Shown here: one piece after another, positions 16,652 through 24,295 of the stretch | Numbering within the stretch: position 1 is the stretch's first letter | How the letters are laid out: every line of letters begins with the position of its first letter | DNA from: Chloroflexi bacterium HGW-Chloroflexi-8 | Lineage (GTDB): Bacteria > Chloroflexota > Anaerolineae > Anaerolineales > Anaerolineaceae | NCBI GenBank assembly: GCA_002841995.1 | Contig: PHBS01000012.1 | Span: 1 to 40,264, forward strand | Length of the DNA stretch: 40,264 nt | Direction: 5' to 3' | Program-made: the position numbers and the translations under genes | The notes under the pieces: model-generated | Seen by the model: only the letters and a program-made list of their open reading frames with translations | What the model was told of the DNA's origin: nothing | The model's database searches: none

Positions 16652-18482
16652 TGAATATTACGAAGAGGAAGATTTTCAGACAAAGTTTACCGGTAAAACA
16701 TTTACAAGAATCCTGGGGTTAACCAAACCACATTGGAAATGGGTTGCAGGATTTTTGGTGTCCATTGCAGTCGTTTCAATTCTGGATTCATATTTCACTT
16801 TCTTGAGCAAAAGAATAATAGACGAAGGTATCGTTCCAAAAAATGCCGAAGCATTAACAAGCATTCTAATTGTTTATGGTCTTTTGTTACTCGTCCAGGC
16901 TGTGTTTGCGTTTTGTTTTATTTATCTTGCGAGTGTTTTAGGAGAACGAATTCGGTACGACTTGCGAAAATCACTATTTAACCATTTACAAAAGCTTTCG
17001 CTTTCATATTACAGTCGTACGCCCGTTGGTTGGATTATGTCCAGGGTAACTTCAGATACAGATAGAGTTTCAGATTTGGTCACTTGGGGACTTTTGGATG
17101 TAACCTGGGGCATCATGAATATTCTCACTGCAATGGTATTTATGTTAATCATCAGTTGGAAATTAGCCTTAATCGTATTTATAACACTGCCAATTCTGTT
17201 TATTGTCGCGACCCAATTTCGAAAAAGAATCCTTACCCAATTCAGAATGGTAAGAAAGCTTAATTCCAAGATTACCGGCTCTTACAATGAAAATATCACA
17301 GGAGTGAGAGTAATCAAAGCATTAGGAAGAGAAAGGGAGAATCTGACTGAATTCGGTGGCTTGACACGGGATATGTACAAAGCCGGTTATCGGGCTGCCT
17401 GGTTGAGCGCGCTTTTTCTTCCAACAGTTCAAATTATTTCTGCTATTGCACTGGGAGTTGTTGTTTGGCGAGGTGGATTACAGGCGAATTATGGTCTGAT
17501 TACGATCGGTGGCATTCAAGCCTTCATCTCCTATGTCACTTTCATGCTCTGGCCAATTCAGGATATTGCTAGAGTTTTTGCAGAAATGCAACATTCTATG
17601 GCATCCGCTGAACGAATTTTCTCATTGACCGATTCAATACCGGAAGTAAAAGATAGGGAAGCAGCTTATGATCCAGGAACCATTTTTGGTGACATTGAAT
17701 TTGACCATGTCCATTTTTCGTATGAAGATAATATTCCAGTAATTGATGATCTGAATCTGGTAGTTCAAAAAGGTGAAACAATTGCTCTGGTTGGACCGAC
17801 AGGTGGTGGAAAATCTACAATTGTGAACCTCTTATGTCGGTTTTATGAACCCAAAAAAGGACAGATTCGAATAAATGGTGAAGACTATACAAAATTTTCA
17901 TTGCATTCAATACAATCCAGAATTGGGATCGTTTTACAGACCCCCCATTTATTTTCAGGAAGCATACGGGAAAATTTGCGATATGGACGTTTGGAAGCAA
18001 CGGACTCTGAAATTGAGGAAGCATCAAAAATTGCCGGTGCGCACGAATTTATAATCAAAATGGAGAAAGGTTATGATGACCAGGTTGGAGAAGGCGGAAA
18101 TTTGCTTTCAGTTGGTCAAAAACAACTCATAAGTCTCGCAAGAGCCGTATTGGCTAAACCTGAGATCTTTATCATGGATGAAGCAACCAGTTCTGTTGAT
18201 ACTTTGACTGAATCCCTCATTCAAAAAGGCATGGATACCTTGATGAAGCGGACAACTAGCTTTGTAATAGCGCATCGGTTATCAACAATCAAACGGGCTA
18301 ATCGTATTTTGGTCATTGAAGATGGAAAAATTTCAGAGATGGGAACCCACTCAGAATTGTTGAAAAAGGGTGGAAAATATTACCATCTATATACGAAACA
18401 ATTCCGGGATCAAATGGCAAAAGAGTATGATCCATTTTCCGATAATATTGGAGTACAAACACTCCCACTCGCTGCAGATTAA
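16644..18482 (+). CDS. Heterodimeric ABC exporter, subunit with catalytic Glu and degenerate signature
   Basis: 612 residues, with an acidic N-terminal extension (DEYYEEEDF), a six-helix domain (about 30-325) and an NBD (about 348-585). Walker A GPTGGGKS (384-391), Walker B IFIMDE with intact catalytic Glu513, D-loop SSVDTLTE and switch His are present, but the signature reads LSVGQ (488-492) instead of LSGGQ. The degenerate signature here faces the degenerate Walker B of the upstream subunit, so one ATP site is consensus and one is not. The ATG lies inside the end of the first gene (8-nt overlap), favouring stoichiometric translation. A 12-bp hairpin follows the stop but lacks a plus-strand T run. 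Confidence 0.95.
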   Translation: MSDEYYEEEDFQTKFTGKTFTRILGLTKPHWKWVAGFLVSIAVVSILDSYFTFLSKRIIDEGIVPKNAEALTSILIVYGLLLLVQAVFAFCFIYLASVLGERIRYDLRKSLFNHLQKLSLSYYSRTPVGWIMSRVTSDTDRVSDLVTWGLLDVTWGIMNILTAMVFMLIISWKLALIVFITLPILFIVATQFRKRILTQFRMVRKLNSKITGSYNENITGVRVIKALGRERENLTEFGGLTRDMYKAGYRAAWLSALFLPTVQIISAIALGVVVWRGGLQANYGLITIGGIQAFISYVTFMLWPIQDIARVFAEMQHSMASAERIFSLTDSIPEVKDREAAYDPGTIFGDIEFDHVHFSYEDNIPVIDDLNLVVQKGETIALVGPTGGGKSTIVNLLCRFYEPKKGQIRINGEDYTKFSLHSIQSRIGIVLQTPHLFSGSIRENLRYGRLEATDSEIEEASKIAGAHEFIIKMEKGYDDQVGEGGNLLSVGQKQLISLARAVLAKPEIFIMDEATSSVDTLTESLIQKGMDTLMKRTTSFVIAHRLSTIKRANRILVIEDGKISEMGTHSELLKKGGKYYHLYTKQFRDQMAKEYDPFSDNIGVQTLPLAAD

Positions 18483-18486
18483 TGGC

Positions 18487-18522
18487 AAAACATCCCCTTT
18501 CATAATACTAAAAGGGGATGTT
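18487..18522 (-). terminator. Intrinsic terminator of the tRNA transcript
   Basis: AACATCCCCTTT and AAAGGGGATGTT form a 12-bp perfect stem with a 10-nt loop. The T run is on the minus-strand side (GTTTTG), so it best serves the tRNA; it may also act as a hairpin end for the plus-strand ABC operon. Confidence 0.75.
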
Positions 18523-18547
18523 ATTGAGGTCCGAACGAGACCAATTG

Positions 18548-18619
18548 TGGCGAGGGTGGGACTTGAACCCACAACCGACGGCTTATGAGTCCGCTGCTCC
18601 GCCATTGAGCTACCTCGCC
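18548..18619 (-). tRNA. tRNA-Met (CAU), elongator type most likely
   Basis: 72 nt that fold as a complete cloverleaf: acceptor GGCGAGG/CCTCGCC, U8 A9, D stem GCTC/GAGC, anticodon loop CUCAUAA, variable CGGTT, T stem GTGGG/CCCAC with loop TTCAAGT, and discriminator A. No CCA is encoded (ACAA follows). The anticodon CAU also fits the lysidine-modified Ile tRNA; initiator features are absent. Oddities: an A31-G39 mismatch at the base of the anticodon loop, G27-U43, and G at position 21 where A is usual, while A15-U48 is a covarying Levitt pair. Confidence 0.92.
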
Positions 18620-18630
18620 ATGCGACGCCT

Positions 18631-18659
18631 AGTTTACTATAAAGCCCGTACTCTGTCAA
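18631..18659 (-). promoter_or_regulatory. Promoter of the tRNA gene
   Basis: Consensus TTGACA, a 17-nt spacer and TAAACT on the minus strand. The predicted start is about 4 nt before the mature tRNA, so the 5' leader would be very short. The strong -35 suits a stable RNA gene. Confidence 0.8.
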
Positions 18660-18790
18660 TTGAAAAAAAACAAAAAACTTACTAAAAAAAATTCATATAA
18701 CAACCATAATCAGTTTCATTTAATCAGCTCATGATTTATCCAAAAATCAACCTGGCAATTTAGTAAATATGTTTAATCCTCTAACTCTAC

Positions 18791-19489
18791 TTAAAAACCT
18801 AACCCACGTTCTTTCAAAGAAACAAATTTTCCTCTCCCAATCACAATGTGATCCAGAACTTCAACATCCATTAATTTACCTGCCTGGACTGCAGCTCTGG
18901 TTAAAGTTATATCCTCAGGGCTTGGAGAAGGATCGCCGCTTGGATGGTTGTGAATTAAAATGATGGCGGCAACGTTTCTTCGGATTGCTTCTTTAAATAA
19001 CTCCCCCACTCGTACAGACGATGAATTTAAGGAACCAATATACAAAGTCACCATCTTTTCCATGCGGTTTCTGGTATCCATCAACAGGATTCGTAGTTGC
19101 TCTTGATCTAATGCTGCCATTTCATACTGTACAAAATCAGCTACATCCTTAGGGCTATGAAAAGATGGCCGGTTATCTTCTGAGCTTTTCCGTTGTGCCA
19201 ACCTATTCCCAATTTCAATCGCGGCTTTCAGTTGAGCAGCTTTTGCACCACCAAGACCATGCTGTTGGCATACTTCTTCATAAGTTGCTCGCTGAAGACC
19301 AAAAAGACCTCCAAAATCAGTTAACAATCTTTCGCCTACACGAACTGCATTTTCCCCTTTAACGCCTACTCTTAATAAAATTGCTAACAATTCAGAATCA
19401 CTTAATGCCTCAGGACCAAATAATGCGAGTCTTTCTCTTGGACGTTCGGTCGATTCCAAATCCTGAATTCTATATGTTCGGTCTGCCAT
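18791..19489 (-). CDS. radC: RadC family JAB/MPN protein
   Basis: 232 residues, normal length for the family. An N-terminal helix-hairpin-helix region (DSELLAILLRVGVKG and GLGGAKAAQLKAAIEIGNRL) precedes the JAB1/MPN-type metal domain with IHNHPSGDPSPSPEDI (His residues about 179-181 and the downstream Asp), GELFKEAIRRNVAAIILI, and DHIVIGRGKFVSLKERG at the end. RadC was long annotated as a DNA repair protein; its real role is unsettled, and a metal-dependent peptidase or nuclease activity is only inferred from the fold. An AAGGGG SD lies about 8 nt before the ATG. Divergent from the zinc-ribbon gene. Confidence 0.95.
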   Translation of the reverse strand: MADRTYRIQDLESTERPRERLALFGPEALSDSELLAILLRVGVKGENAVRVGERLLTDFGGLFGLQRATYEEVCQQHGLGGAKAAQLKAAIEIGNRLAQRKSSEDNRPSFHSPKDVADFVQYEMAALDQEQLRILLMDTRNRMEKMVTLYIGSLNSSSVRVGELFKEAIRRNVAAIILIHNHPSGDPSPSPEDITLTRAAVQAGKLMDVEVLDHIVIGRGKFVSLKERGLGF

Positions 19490-19600
19490 GATGATTTCCC
19501 CTTCTATAATGCTGTATTGTGTGGGATATTTTTTTCTACATAAATTTACTAAAAATTACTTTTTTTTTCAAGCATCAACATCCATGAATTTCCCTCTCCA

Positions 19601-19609
19601 TGCTATAAT
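19601..19609 (+). promoter_or_regulatory. Extended -10 promoter with a four-codon leader ORF
   Basis: TGCTATAAT is a full extended -10. Six nt later an ATG at 19616 opens ATG GAG CTT TTA TGA, whose stop overlaps the ATG of the zinc-ribbon gene at 19627. The same bases also provide GGAG as an SD for 19627, so either reinitiation or ordinary initiation is possible. Confidence 0.65.
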
Positions 19610-19626
19610 TTCAAAATGGAGCTTTT

Positions 19627-20175
19627 ATGAACTTTGATCCTACCTTGGTAAATAATATTGTTTTGATTGGTACTGCATTCGCTGGTGCATTTTTAGCAAC
19701 TTTGTGGCTCAGCCTGATCATATGGACTTTCAGGGATATACGCAGGCGATCCAGAGATCCTTTTGCCCGGATTTTAGTTGTATTAATTGTAGCTGTTTTA
19801 TTTTTACCTGGATTGTTGATTTATGCCATATTAAGACCTGCAAAAACACTCGAAGAAGAGTATCAACAAACCTTAGAAGAAGAAGCTTTACTTCAAACGA
19901 TTGAGGATATCCCTTTATGTCCTGGATGTACTCGTAAAGTTCAACCTTTATGGATAATTTGCCCAAGCTGTCAGACAAAACTTAAAAAAAGGTGTTCGCA
20001 TTGTAATGAACTTTTAGAACTTTCCTGGAATATTTGCCCATTTTGTACTACCGAAGTTCCAGGAATGCCTGTTGAGAAAGATGAAAATGAATTTGGATCT
20101 TCGATTCCATCCTTTCATGAAAATCTGGAAACAACTGAAAATACAATGGAAAACGAAGAGGAAAACATTACGTGA
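19627..20175 (+). CDS. Membrane-anchored double zinc-ribbon protein
   Basis: 182 residues: two transmembrane helices (about 9-33 and 47-67), a short acidic linker, then four CxxC knuckles (CPGC, CPSC, CSHC, CPFC; about 98-140) that make a double zinc ribbon, and an acidic tail. The ribbon should face the cytoplasm and may bind a protein or nucleic acid partner; no enzymatic motif is visible. It is first in the long plus-strand run that includes the PfkB kinase, parA and parB, and its end overlaps the kinase start (GTGA). Confidence 0.88.
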   Translation: MNFDPTLVNNIVLIGTAFAGAFLATLWLSLIIWTFRDIRRRSRDPFARILVVLIVAVLFLPGLLIYAILRPAKTLEEEYQQTLEEEALLQTIEDIPLCPGCTRKVQPLWIICPSCQTKLKKRCSHCNELLELSWNICPFCTTEVPGMPVEKDENEFGSSIPSFHENLETTENTMENEEENIT

Positions 20176-21032
20176 TTCAAGCATTATCACCCATAGAACC
20201 CATCGACTATCTGGTCATTGGACACATTACGCAAGATATAACACCATTTGGGTTCAAAGCAGGAGGAACAGCCTCCTACGCTGCATTAACAGCACACGCT
20301 TTTGGATTAAGAGTTGGTATTTTTACTTCATTCGCTGAAGGTGCAATCTTGCCAAATTTGGATGGAATTCAAGTAGTCAATCAAATCAGTGATAAATCAT
20401 CCGTTTTTGAAAATATTTATACCGAACATGGCCGACACCAGATCATACATTCTGTTGCTGAAACACTACATCCAAGAAATCTGCCAGAATCATGGCACAA
20501 TACACCATTGGTTCACTTTGGACCAATCGCCAGAGAAATCGATAACGATTTTTTGAGAATCTTTCAGGATTCATTTGTTGGAATAACGCCACAAGGGTGG
20601 TACCGTGATTGGGATTCCCAAGGAAATATACATTTTACAAATTGGCCTGAAAGCAATTTTTTTCTGGAGAAAGCGAACGCGGCAGTATTAAGCATAGAAG
20701 ACTTAAAAGAAAATGAAGATATTATCGCCTCCCTTGTTTATGCAGTTCGGGTACTTGGAGTGACTGAAGGAGCTAAAGGAGCTCGAATATATTGGAATGG
20801 AGATGTTAGAAATTTTCGCCCACCAGAGACAACAGAAATCGACAGTACAGGTGCGGGTGATATTTTTGCAACTTCATTTTTCATACGGTTAAGGCAAACT
20901 CAAGATCCATGGGAAGCAGCACGATTTGCCACTCTGATTGCATCGAGATCCGTTACTCGAAATACTCTTGATGGTGTCCCTACGCCGGAAGAAGTGCAAA
21001 AAGATTTAATCGATATTGTGAACAGAAGTTAG
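20172..21032 (+). CDS. PfkB-family carbohydrate/nucleoside kinase, substrate unknown
   Basis: 286 residues of the ribokinase/PfkB fold. The C-terminal signature DSTGAGDIFATSFFIRL carries the anion hole and catalytic Asp, and the N-terminal AGGTASYAALTAHAFGLRVGIFTSF is the substrate-lid region. VLGVTEGAKGARIYWNG is the usual strand before the ATP site. Substrate cannot be told from motifs. The start is GTG, overlapping the stop of the zinc-ribbon gene (GTGA); a good ATG is not available nearby. It is 6 nt before parA, so it is translated from the same message as the chromosome-partition genes. Confidence 0.9.
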   Translation: MIQALSPIEPIDYLVIGHITQDITPFGFKAGGTASYAALTAHAFGLRVGIFTSFAEGAILPNLDGIQVVNQISDKSSVFENIYTEHGRHQIIHSVAETLHPRNLPESWHNTPLVHFGPIAREIDNDFLRIFQDSFVGITPQGWYRDWDSQGNIHFTNWPESNFFLEKANAAVLSIEDLKENEDIIASLVYAVRVLGVTEGAKGARIYWNGDVRNFRPPETTEIDSTGAGDIFATSFFIRLRQTQDPWEAARFATLIASRSVTRNTLDGVPTPEEVQKDLIDIVNRS

Positions 21033-21038
21033 GATTTA

Positions 21039-21830
21039 ATGGCACATATTTTAACTCTGGTAAATCAAAAAGGTGGTGTTGGCAAAACTACCACAGCAAT
21101 AAACCTCGGTGCATATCTTGGCCATTACGGACAACGTGTCCTTCTTATTGATTTAGATCCACAGGCAAATGCTACTTCTTCATTAGGTATTGATAAACAT
21201 ACGATAAAGAATGGCACATACGAAGTTCTTATCAATAACCAACCAATTGCATCTCATGTTCTTCATAACCCAAAATTAAAAATATCTTTACTCCCCTCCT
21301 CACCTGCACTTGCGGGTGCAGATGTTGAATTAATTAATATGACAAATAGGGAAACAAGATTGCGGGATGCAATAGGTCCAGTAATTGAGAAATATGACTA
21401 TATCTTGATTGATTGTCCACCATCATTATCCATTCTAACAATCAATGGATTATTAGCAGCTAAATCGGGAATCATCATTCCAGTACAATGTGAATATCTT
21501 GCGCTAGAAGGCTTAGGTCAATTAACTGAGACCATTCAACGGGTAAAATCTGGTTTGTTCCGGGAATTAAAAGTAATGGGTGTTGTCTTAACAATGTATG
21601 ATGGAAGGACAAGACTTGCAATTGATGTAGTTAACGAAGTCCGCAAATATTTTCAAAACCAGGTTTTTCAAACAATAATCCCAAGAAGTGTACGCCTGGC
21701 TGAAGCACCTTCATATGGATTTCCAATCTCCATATATGCTCCAGAATCCACAGCTGCCAAAGCATATGCATCTCTCGCAAAAGAAGTCCTGGAAAAAGAC
21801 GGGGTTGTAATTCCGGTCAACGAAGAATGA
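21039..21830 (+). CDS. parA: Chromosome partitioning ATPase ParA (Soj)
   Basis: 263 residues, chromosomal (short) ParA without an N-terminal HTH. Deviant Walker A KGGVGKTTT (11-19), A' motif LIDLDPQANATSSLG, Walker B DYILIDCPPSLSILTINGL, and the C-terminal RSVRLAEAPSYGFPISIYAPESTAAKAY are diagnostic. It binds DNA non-specifically as an ATP dimer and moves ParB-parS complexes during segregation. It follows the kinase by 6 nt and precedes parB by 10 nt with a GAGG SD between them. Confidence 0.97.
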   Translation: MAHILTLVNQKGGVGKTTTAINLGAYLGHYGQRVLLIDLDPQANATSSLGIDKHTIKNGTYEVLINNQPIASHVLHNPKLKISLLPSSPALAGADVELINMTNRETRLRDAIGPVIEKYDYILIDCPPSLSILTINGLLAAKSGIIIPVQCEYLALEGLGQLTETIQRVKSGLFRELKVMGVVLTMYDGRTRLAIDVVNEVRKYFQNQVFQTIIPRSVRLAEAPSYGFPISIYAPESTAAKAYASLAKEVLEKDGVVIPVNEE

Positions 21831-21840
21831 GGAGTCGATT

Positions 21841-22704
21841 ATGGTAAAAAGAACTGGTTTAGGAAAAGGATTAGAGGCTCTGATTCCGGTAAATATTAGT
21901 GGAATTCAATCGATTTCATTGTCCAGCGTTCTTGAGATCCCTGTAAACGAAATTTTACCCAACCCACACCAACCTCGTACCGAGATGAATCCGGATGAAT
22001 TACAAGATTTAGCTGAATCAATTCGTGAACATGGAATCATCCAACCATTGATTATTTCACCAGGAAATAAAGAGAATGAATATTTTTTAATTGCTGGGGA
22101 ACGACGGCTACGTGCGGCAAAGATCGTCGGACTCAAGCAGGTCCCAGCAATCTTACGAAATGTTTCTGACCAGGGACAATTGGAATTGGCCTTAATTGAA
22201 AATGTACAGCGAACTGACTTGTCTCCTTTGGAAACAGCAGAAGCATATCGTCAATTGTCTGATGATTTTAACCTATCTCATGAAGAGATTGCCAAAAGAG
22301 TTGGAAAATCCAGGGTAACAATTACCAATTCCATTCGTTTATTAAAGCTTCCAGATTCCGTACGCAACGCCTTAGCTTCCGGTATCATTTCTGAAGGTCA
22401 TGCCAGAGCATTATTAGCGCTAACATCACCCCAAGCCCAATTAGCTGTTTTAGAAACCATTCTAAAATTTGATTATTCCGTACGACAAACTGAGGAATTA
22501 GTTAGAAAATATGGGGGTGAACGCAGTAAAAAATCAGAAAAAGCCCCTATCGAACCAGAAATCTCTGCATTGGAAGAGCGCATCCGTAACCAAATTGGAA
22601 TGCGCGTAAATCTTGATCATCATGGTAACAAGGGCAAAATAATCATCCATTATTATTCGAACGAAGAATTAAATCAATTTATCGATCGTTTTTTCATGGA
22701 ATAA
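21841..22704 (+). CDS. parB: Chromosome partitioning CTPase ParB (Spo0J)
   Basis: 287 residues. The start KRTGLGKGLEALIP is the ParA-stimulating N-terminus. The CTP-binding core shows NPHQPRTEMNPDELQDLAESIREHGIIQPL, AGERRLRAAKIVGL and ENVQRTDLSPLETAEAYRQL; the HTH follows (SHEEIAKRVGKSRVTITNSIRLLKLP and ISEGHARALLAL), then a C-terminal dimerisation domain. It loads as a sliding clamp at parS. I saw no copy of the usual parS palindrome (TGTTTCACGTGAAACA) in this window by eye. Gene order parA-parB is standard. Confidence 0.97.
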   Translation: MVKRTGLGKGLEALIPVNISGIQSISLSSVLEIPVNEILPNPHQPRTEMNPDELQDLAESIREHGIIQPLIISPGNKENEYFLIAGERRLRAAKIVGLKQVPAILRNVSDQGQLELALIENVQRTDLSPLETAEAYRQLSDDFNLSHEEIAKRVGKSRVTITNSIRLLKLPDSVRNALASGIISEGHARALLALTSPQAQLAVLETILKFDYSVRQTEELVRKYGGERSKKSEKAPIEPEISALEERIRNQIGMRVNLDHHGNKGKIIIHYYSNEELNQFIDRFFME

Positions 22705-22705
22705 A

Positions 22706-24292
22706 ATGAATTCAATTCTTTATAATGCAAGAATTTATACAATGGATCAAGAAAACCCTTTTGTAGAAGCTATTGCCATACGAAATAGCAAAATAATTGC
22801 TATTGGATCTAATGAGGAAATTTTAAATCTTGCGAACGACCAGTTCCAAAAGATTAATATAGATGGTAAGACTATTCTCCCAGGATTCTCGGATTCCCAT
22901 ATTCATCTTAATTACTATTCAAAAAGTCTGACTCAGGTAGATTGCGAAACCATATCGAAAGCAGATTGTTTAGAAAGAATTAGAGCGAGAGTCAACCAAA
23001 CTGAACCTGGCAAATGGATCATCGGTCATGGTTGGAATCAAAATAATTGGCCTGAAGGTTACGGAACAATTGATGATTTGGACCAAATATCAACTGAACA
23101 CCCTATATACCTCACCGCCAAATCTTTACATGCAAGTTGGGCAAATTCAAAAGCATTAGAATTGGCTGGAATCGACCTTAATCATGAGAATCCACCTAAT
23201 GGGATTATTGGAAAAAATAATGAAGGAAATTTAAACGGCCTTCTTTTTGAATCGGCAACACAGCTGATTGAAAAAATAATAACTGCTCACTCCGTTAATC
23301 AAATTGCTCAAAATTTGGAAATTGCACAAAAAGAATTATTGAAATATGGAATTACCAGCGTCCATGATTTTGATGGTGCAGATTGCTTTTCTGCTCTTCA
23401 GAAGTTGGAAAGAGAAGCTCGTTTAAAGATTAGAGTTTTAAAATCGATCCAACTTGATAATCTTGAAGCAGCAGTTAACATCGGAATGGCAACAGGTTTT
23501 GGGTCAGATTATCTGAGAATTGGCTCAGTAAAACTTTTTGCAGATGGAGCTTTGGGACCTCAAACTGCTGCAATGATCAGTCCGTATGAAAACAGTTCAA
23601 CAAACAAAGGTGTCTTATCGCTGTCAAGTGATCAGATTTTCGATTATGGAAAATTGGCAAGTCAATCTGGAATTTCGCTGGCGATACATGCGATTGGTGA
23701 TATGGCAAATATGATGGTTCTTCAAGGCTTTGAAAGATTAAGATCTTACGAACAAGAAATGAAACTACCGCACTTAAATCACCGGATTGAACATGTTCAA
23801 ATTTTAACCAAAGAAATAGTTGGCAAATTATCGGATTTGGATTTGACAGCTTCAGTGCAACCTATCCATTTAATTTCGGATATGGAAGCCGCTGAAAAAT
23901 ACTGGGGCAGTCGTTCCATGTATGCATACCCATTCCATTCTCTTTTGATAAGTGGAACAAATATGGTATTTGGCTCAGATAGTCCAGTTGAATCCCCGAA
24001 TCCTTTTCTTGGCATATATGCTGCAACTACTCGACGTAGACTGGATGGTGCTCCCGGGGAAAACGGATGGTTCCCGGAACAAAAAATAAGCCTTTTACAA
24101 GCAATTAACGCATACACAAGAGCACCAGCCTATTTAGCGGGATGGAAGTCCTACAAAGGCCGGATTTCCCCAAATGAACAAGCTGATTTAATAGTTCTTC
24201 CTGAAGATATTTTTAATATTTCTCCTGATAAAATTAAAAACCTCCTCCCTCAAGCCACGATGGTAGCAGGTCAATGGGTGTGGCAAAAATAA
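22706..24292 (+). CDS. Amidohydrolase family protein (YtcJ-like, Amidohydro_3)
   Basis: 528 residues, metal-dependent hydrolase. The HxH motif in GFSDSHIHLNYYS (about 63-75) begins the TIM-barrel; later metal and catalytic elements include FADGALGPQTAAMI, LAIHAIGD, NHRIEHVQIL and the Asp in VFGSDSPVESPNP. The N- and C-terminal halves of the composite beta-sandwich (ILYNARIYTMD and ADLIVLPEDIFN) are present. Members hydrolyse amide or ester bonds of small molecules; the substrate is not predictable. It begins 1 nt after the parB stop and ends 3 nt before a histidine kinase gene, so it belongs to the same operon. Confidence 0.92.
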   Translation: MNSILYNARIYTMDQENPFVEAIAIRNSKIIAIGSNEEILNLANDQFQKINIDGKTILPGFSDSHIHLNYYSKSLTQVDCETISKADCLERIRARVNQTEPGKWIIGHGWNQNNWPEGYGTIDDLDQISTEHPIYLTAKSLHASWANSKALELAGIDLNHENPPNGIIGKNNEGNLNGLLFESATQLIEKIITAHSVNQIAQNLEIAQKELLKYGITSVHDFDGADCFSALQKLEREARLKIRVLKSIQLDNLEAAVNIGMATGFGSDYLRIGSVKLFADGALGPQTAAMISPYENSSTNKGVLSLSSDQIFDYGKLASQSGISLAIHAIGDMANMMVLQGFERLRSYEQEMKLPHLNHRIEHVQILTKEIVGKLSDLDLTASVQPIHLISDMEAAEKYWGSRSMYAYPFHSLLISGTNMVFGSDSPVESPNPFLGIYAATTRRRLDGAPGENGWFPEQKISLLQAINAYTRAPAYLAGWKSYKGRISPNEQADLIVLPEDIFNISPDKIKNLLPQATMVAGQWVWQK

Positions 24293-24295
24293 AAA

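Noticed and set aside
18387-18659. Minus-strand ORF of 90 residues covering the tRNA gene
   Set aside because: It translates the tRNA itself (the familiar spurious RGSSMAEQRTHKP-type product) and the tRNA fold is complete.
22719-22726. TATAAT just inside the amidohydrolase gene
   Set aside because: It is in coding sequence after the start codon, without a -35; most likely chance in AT-rich DNA.
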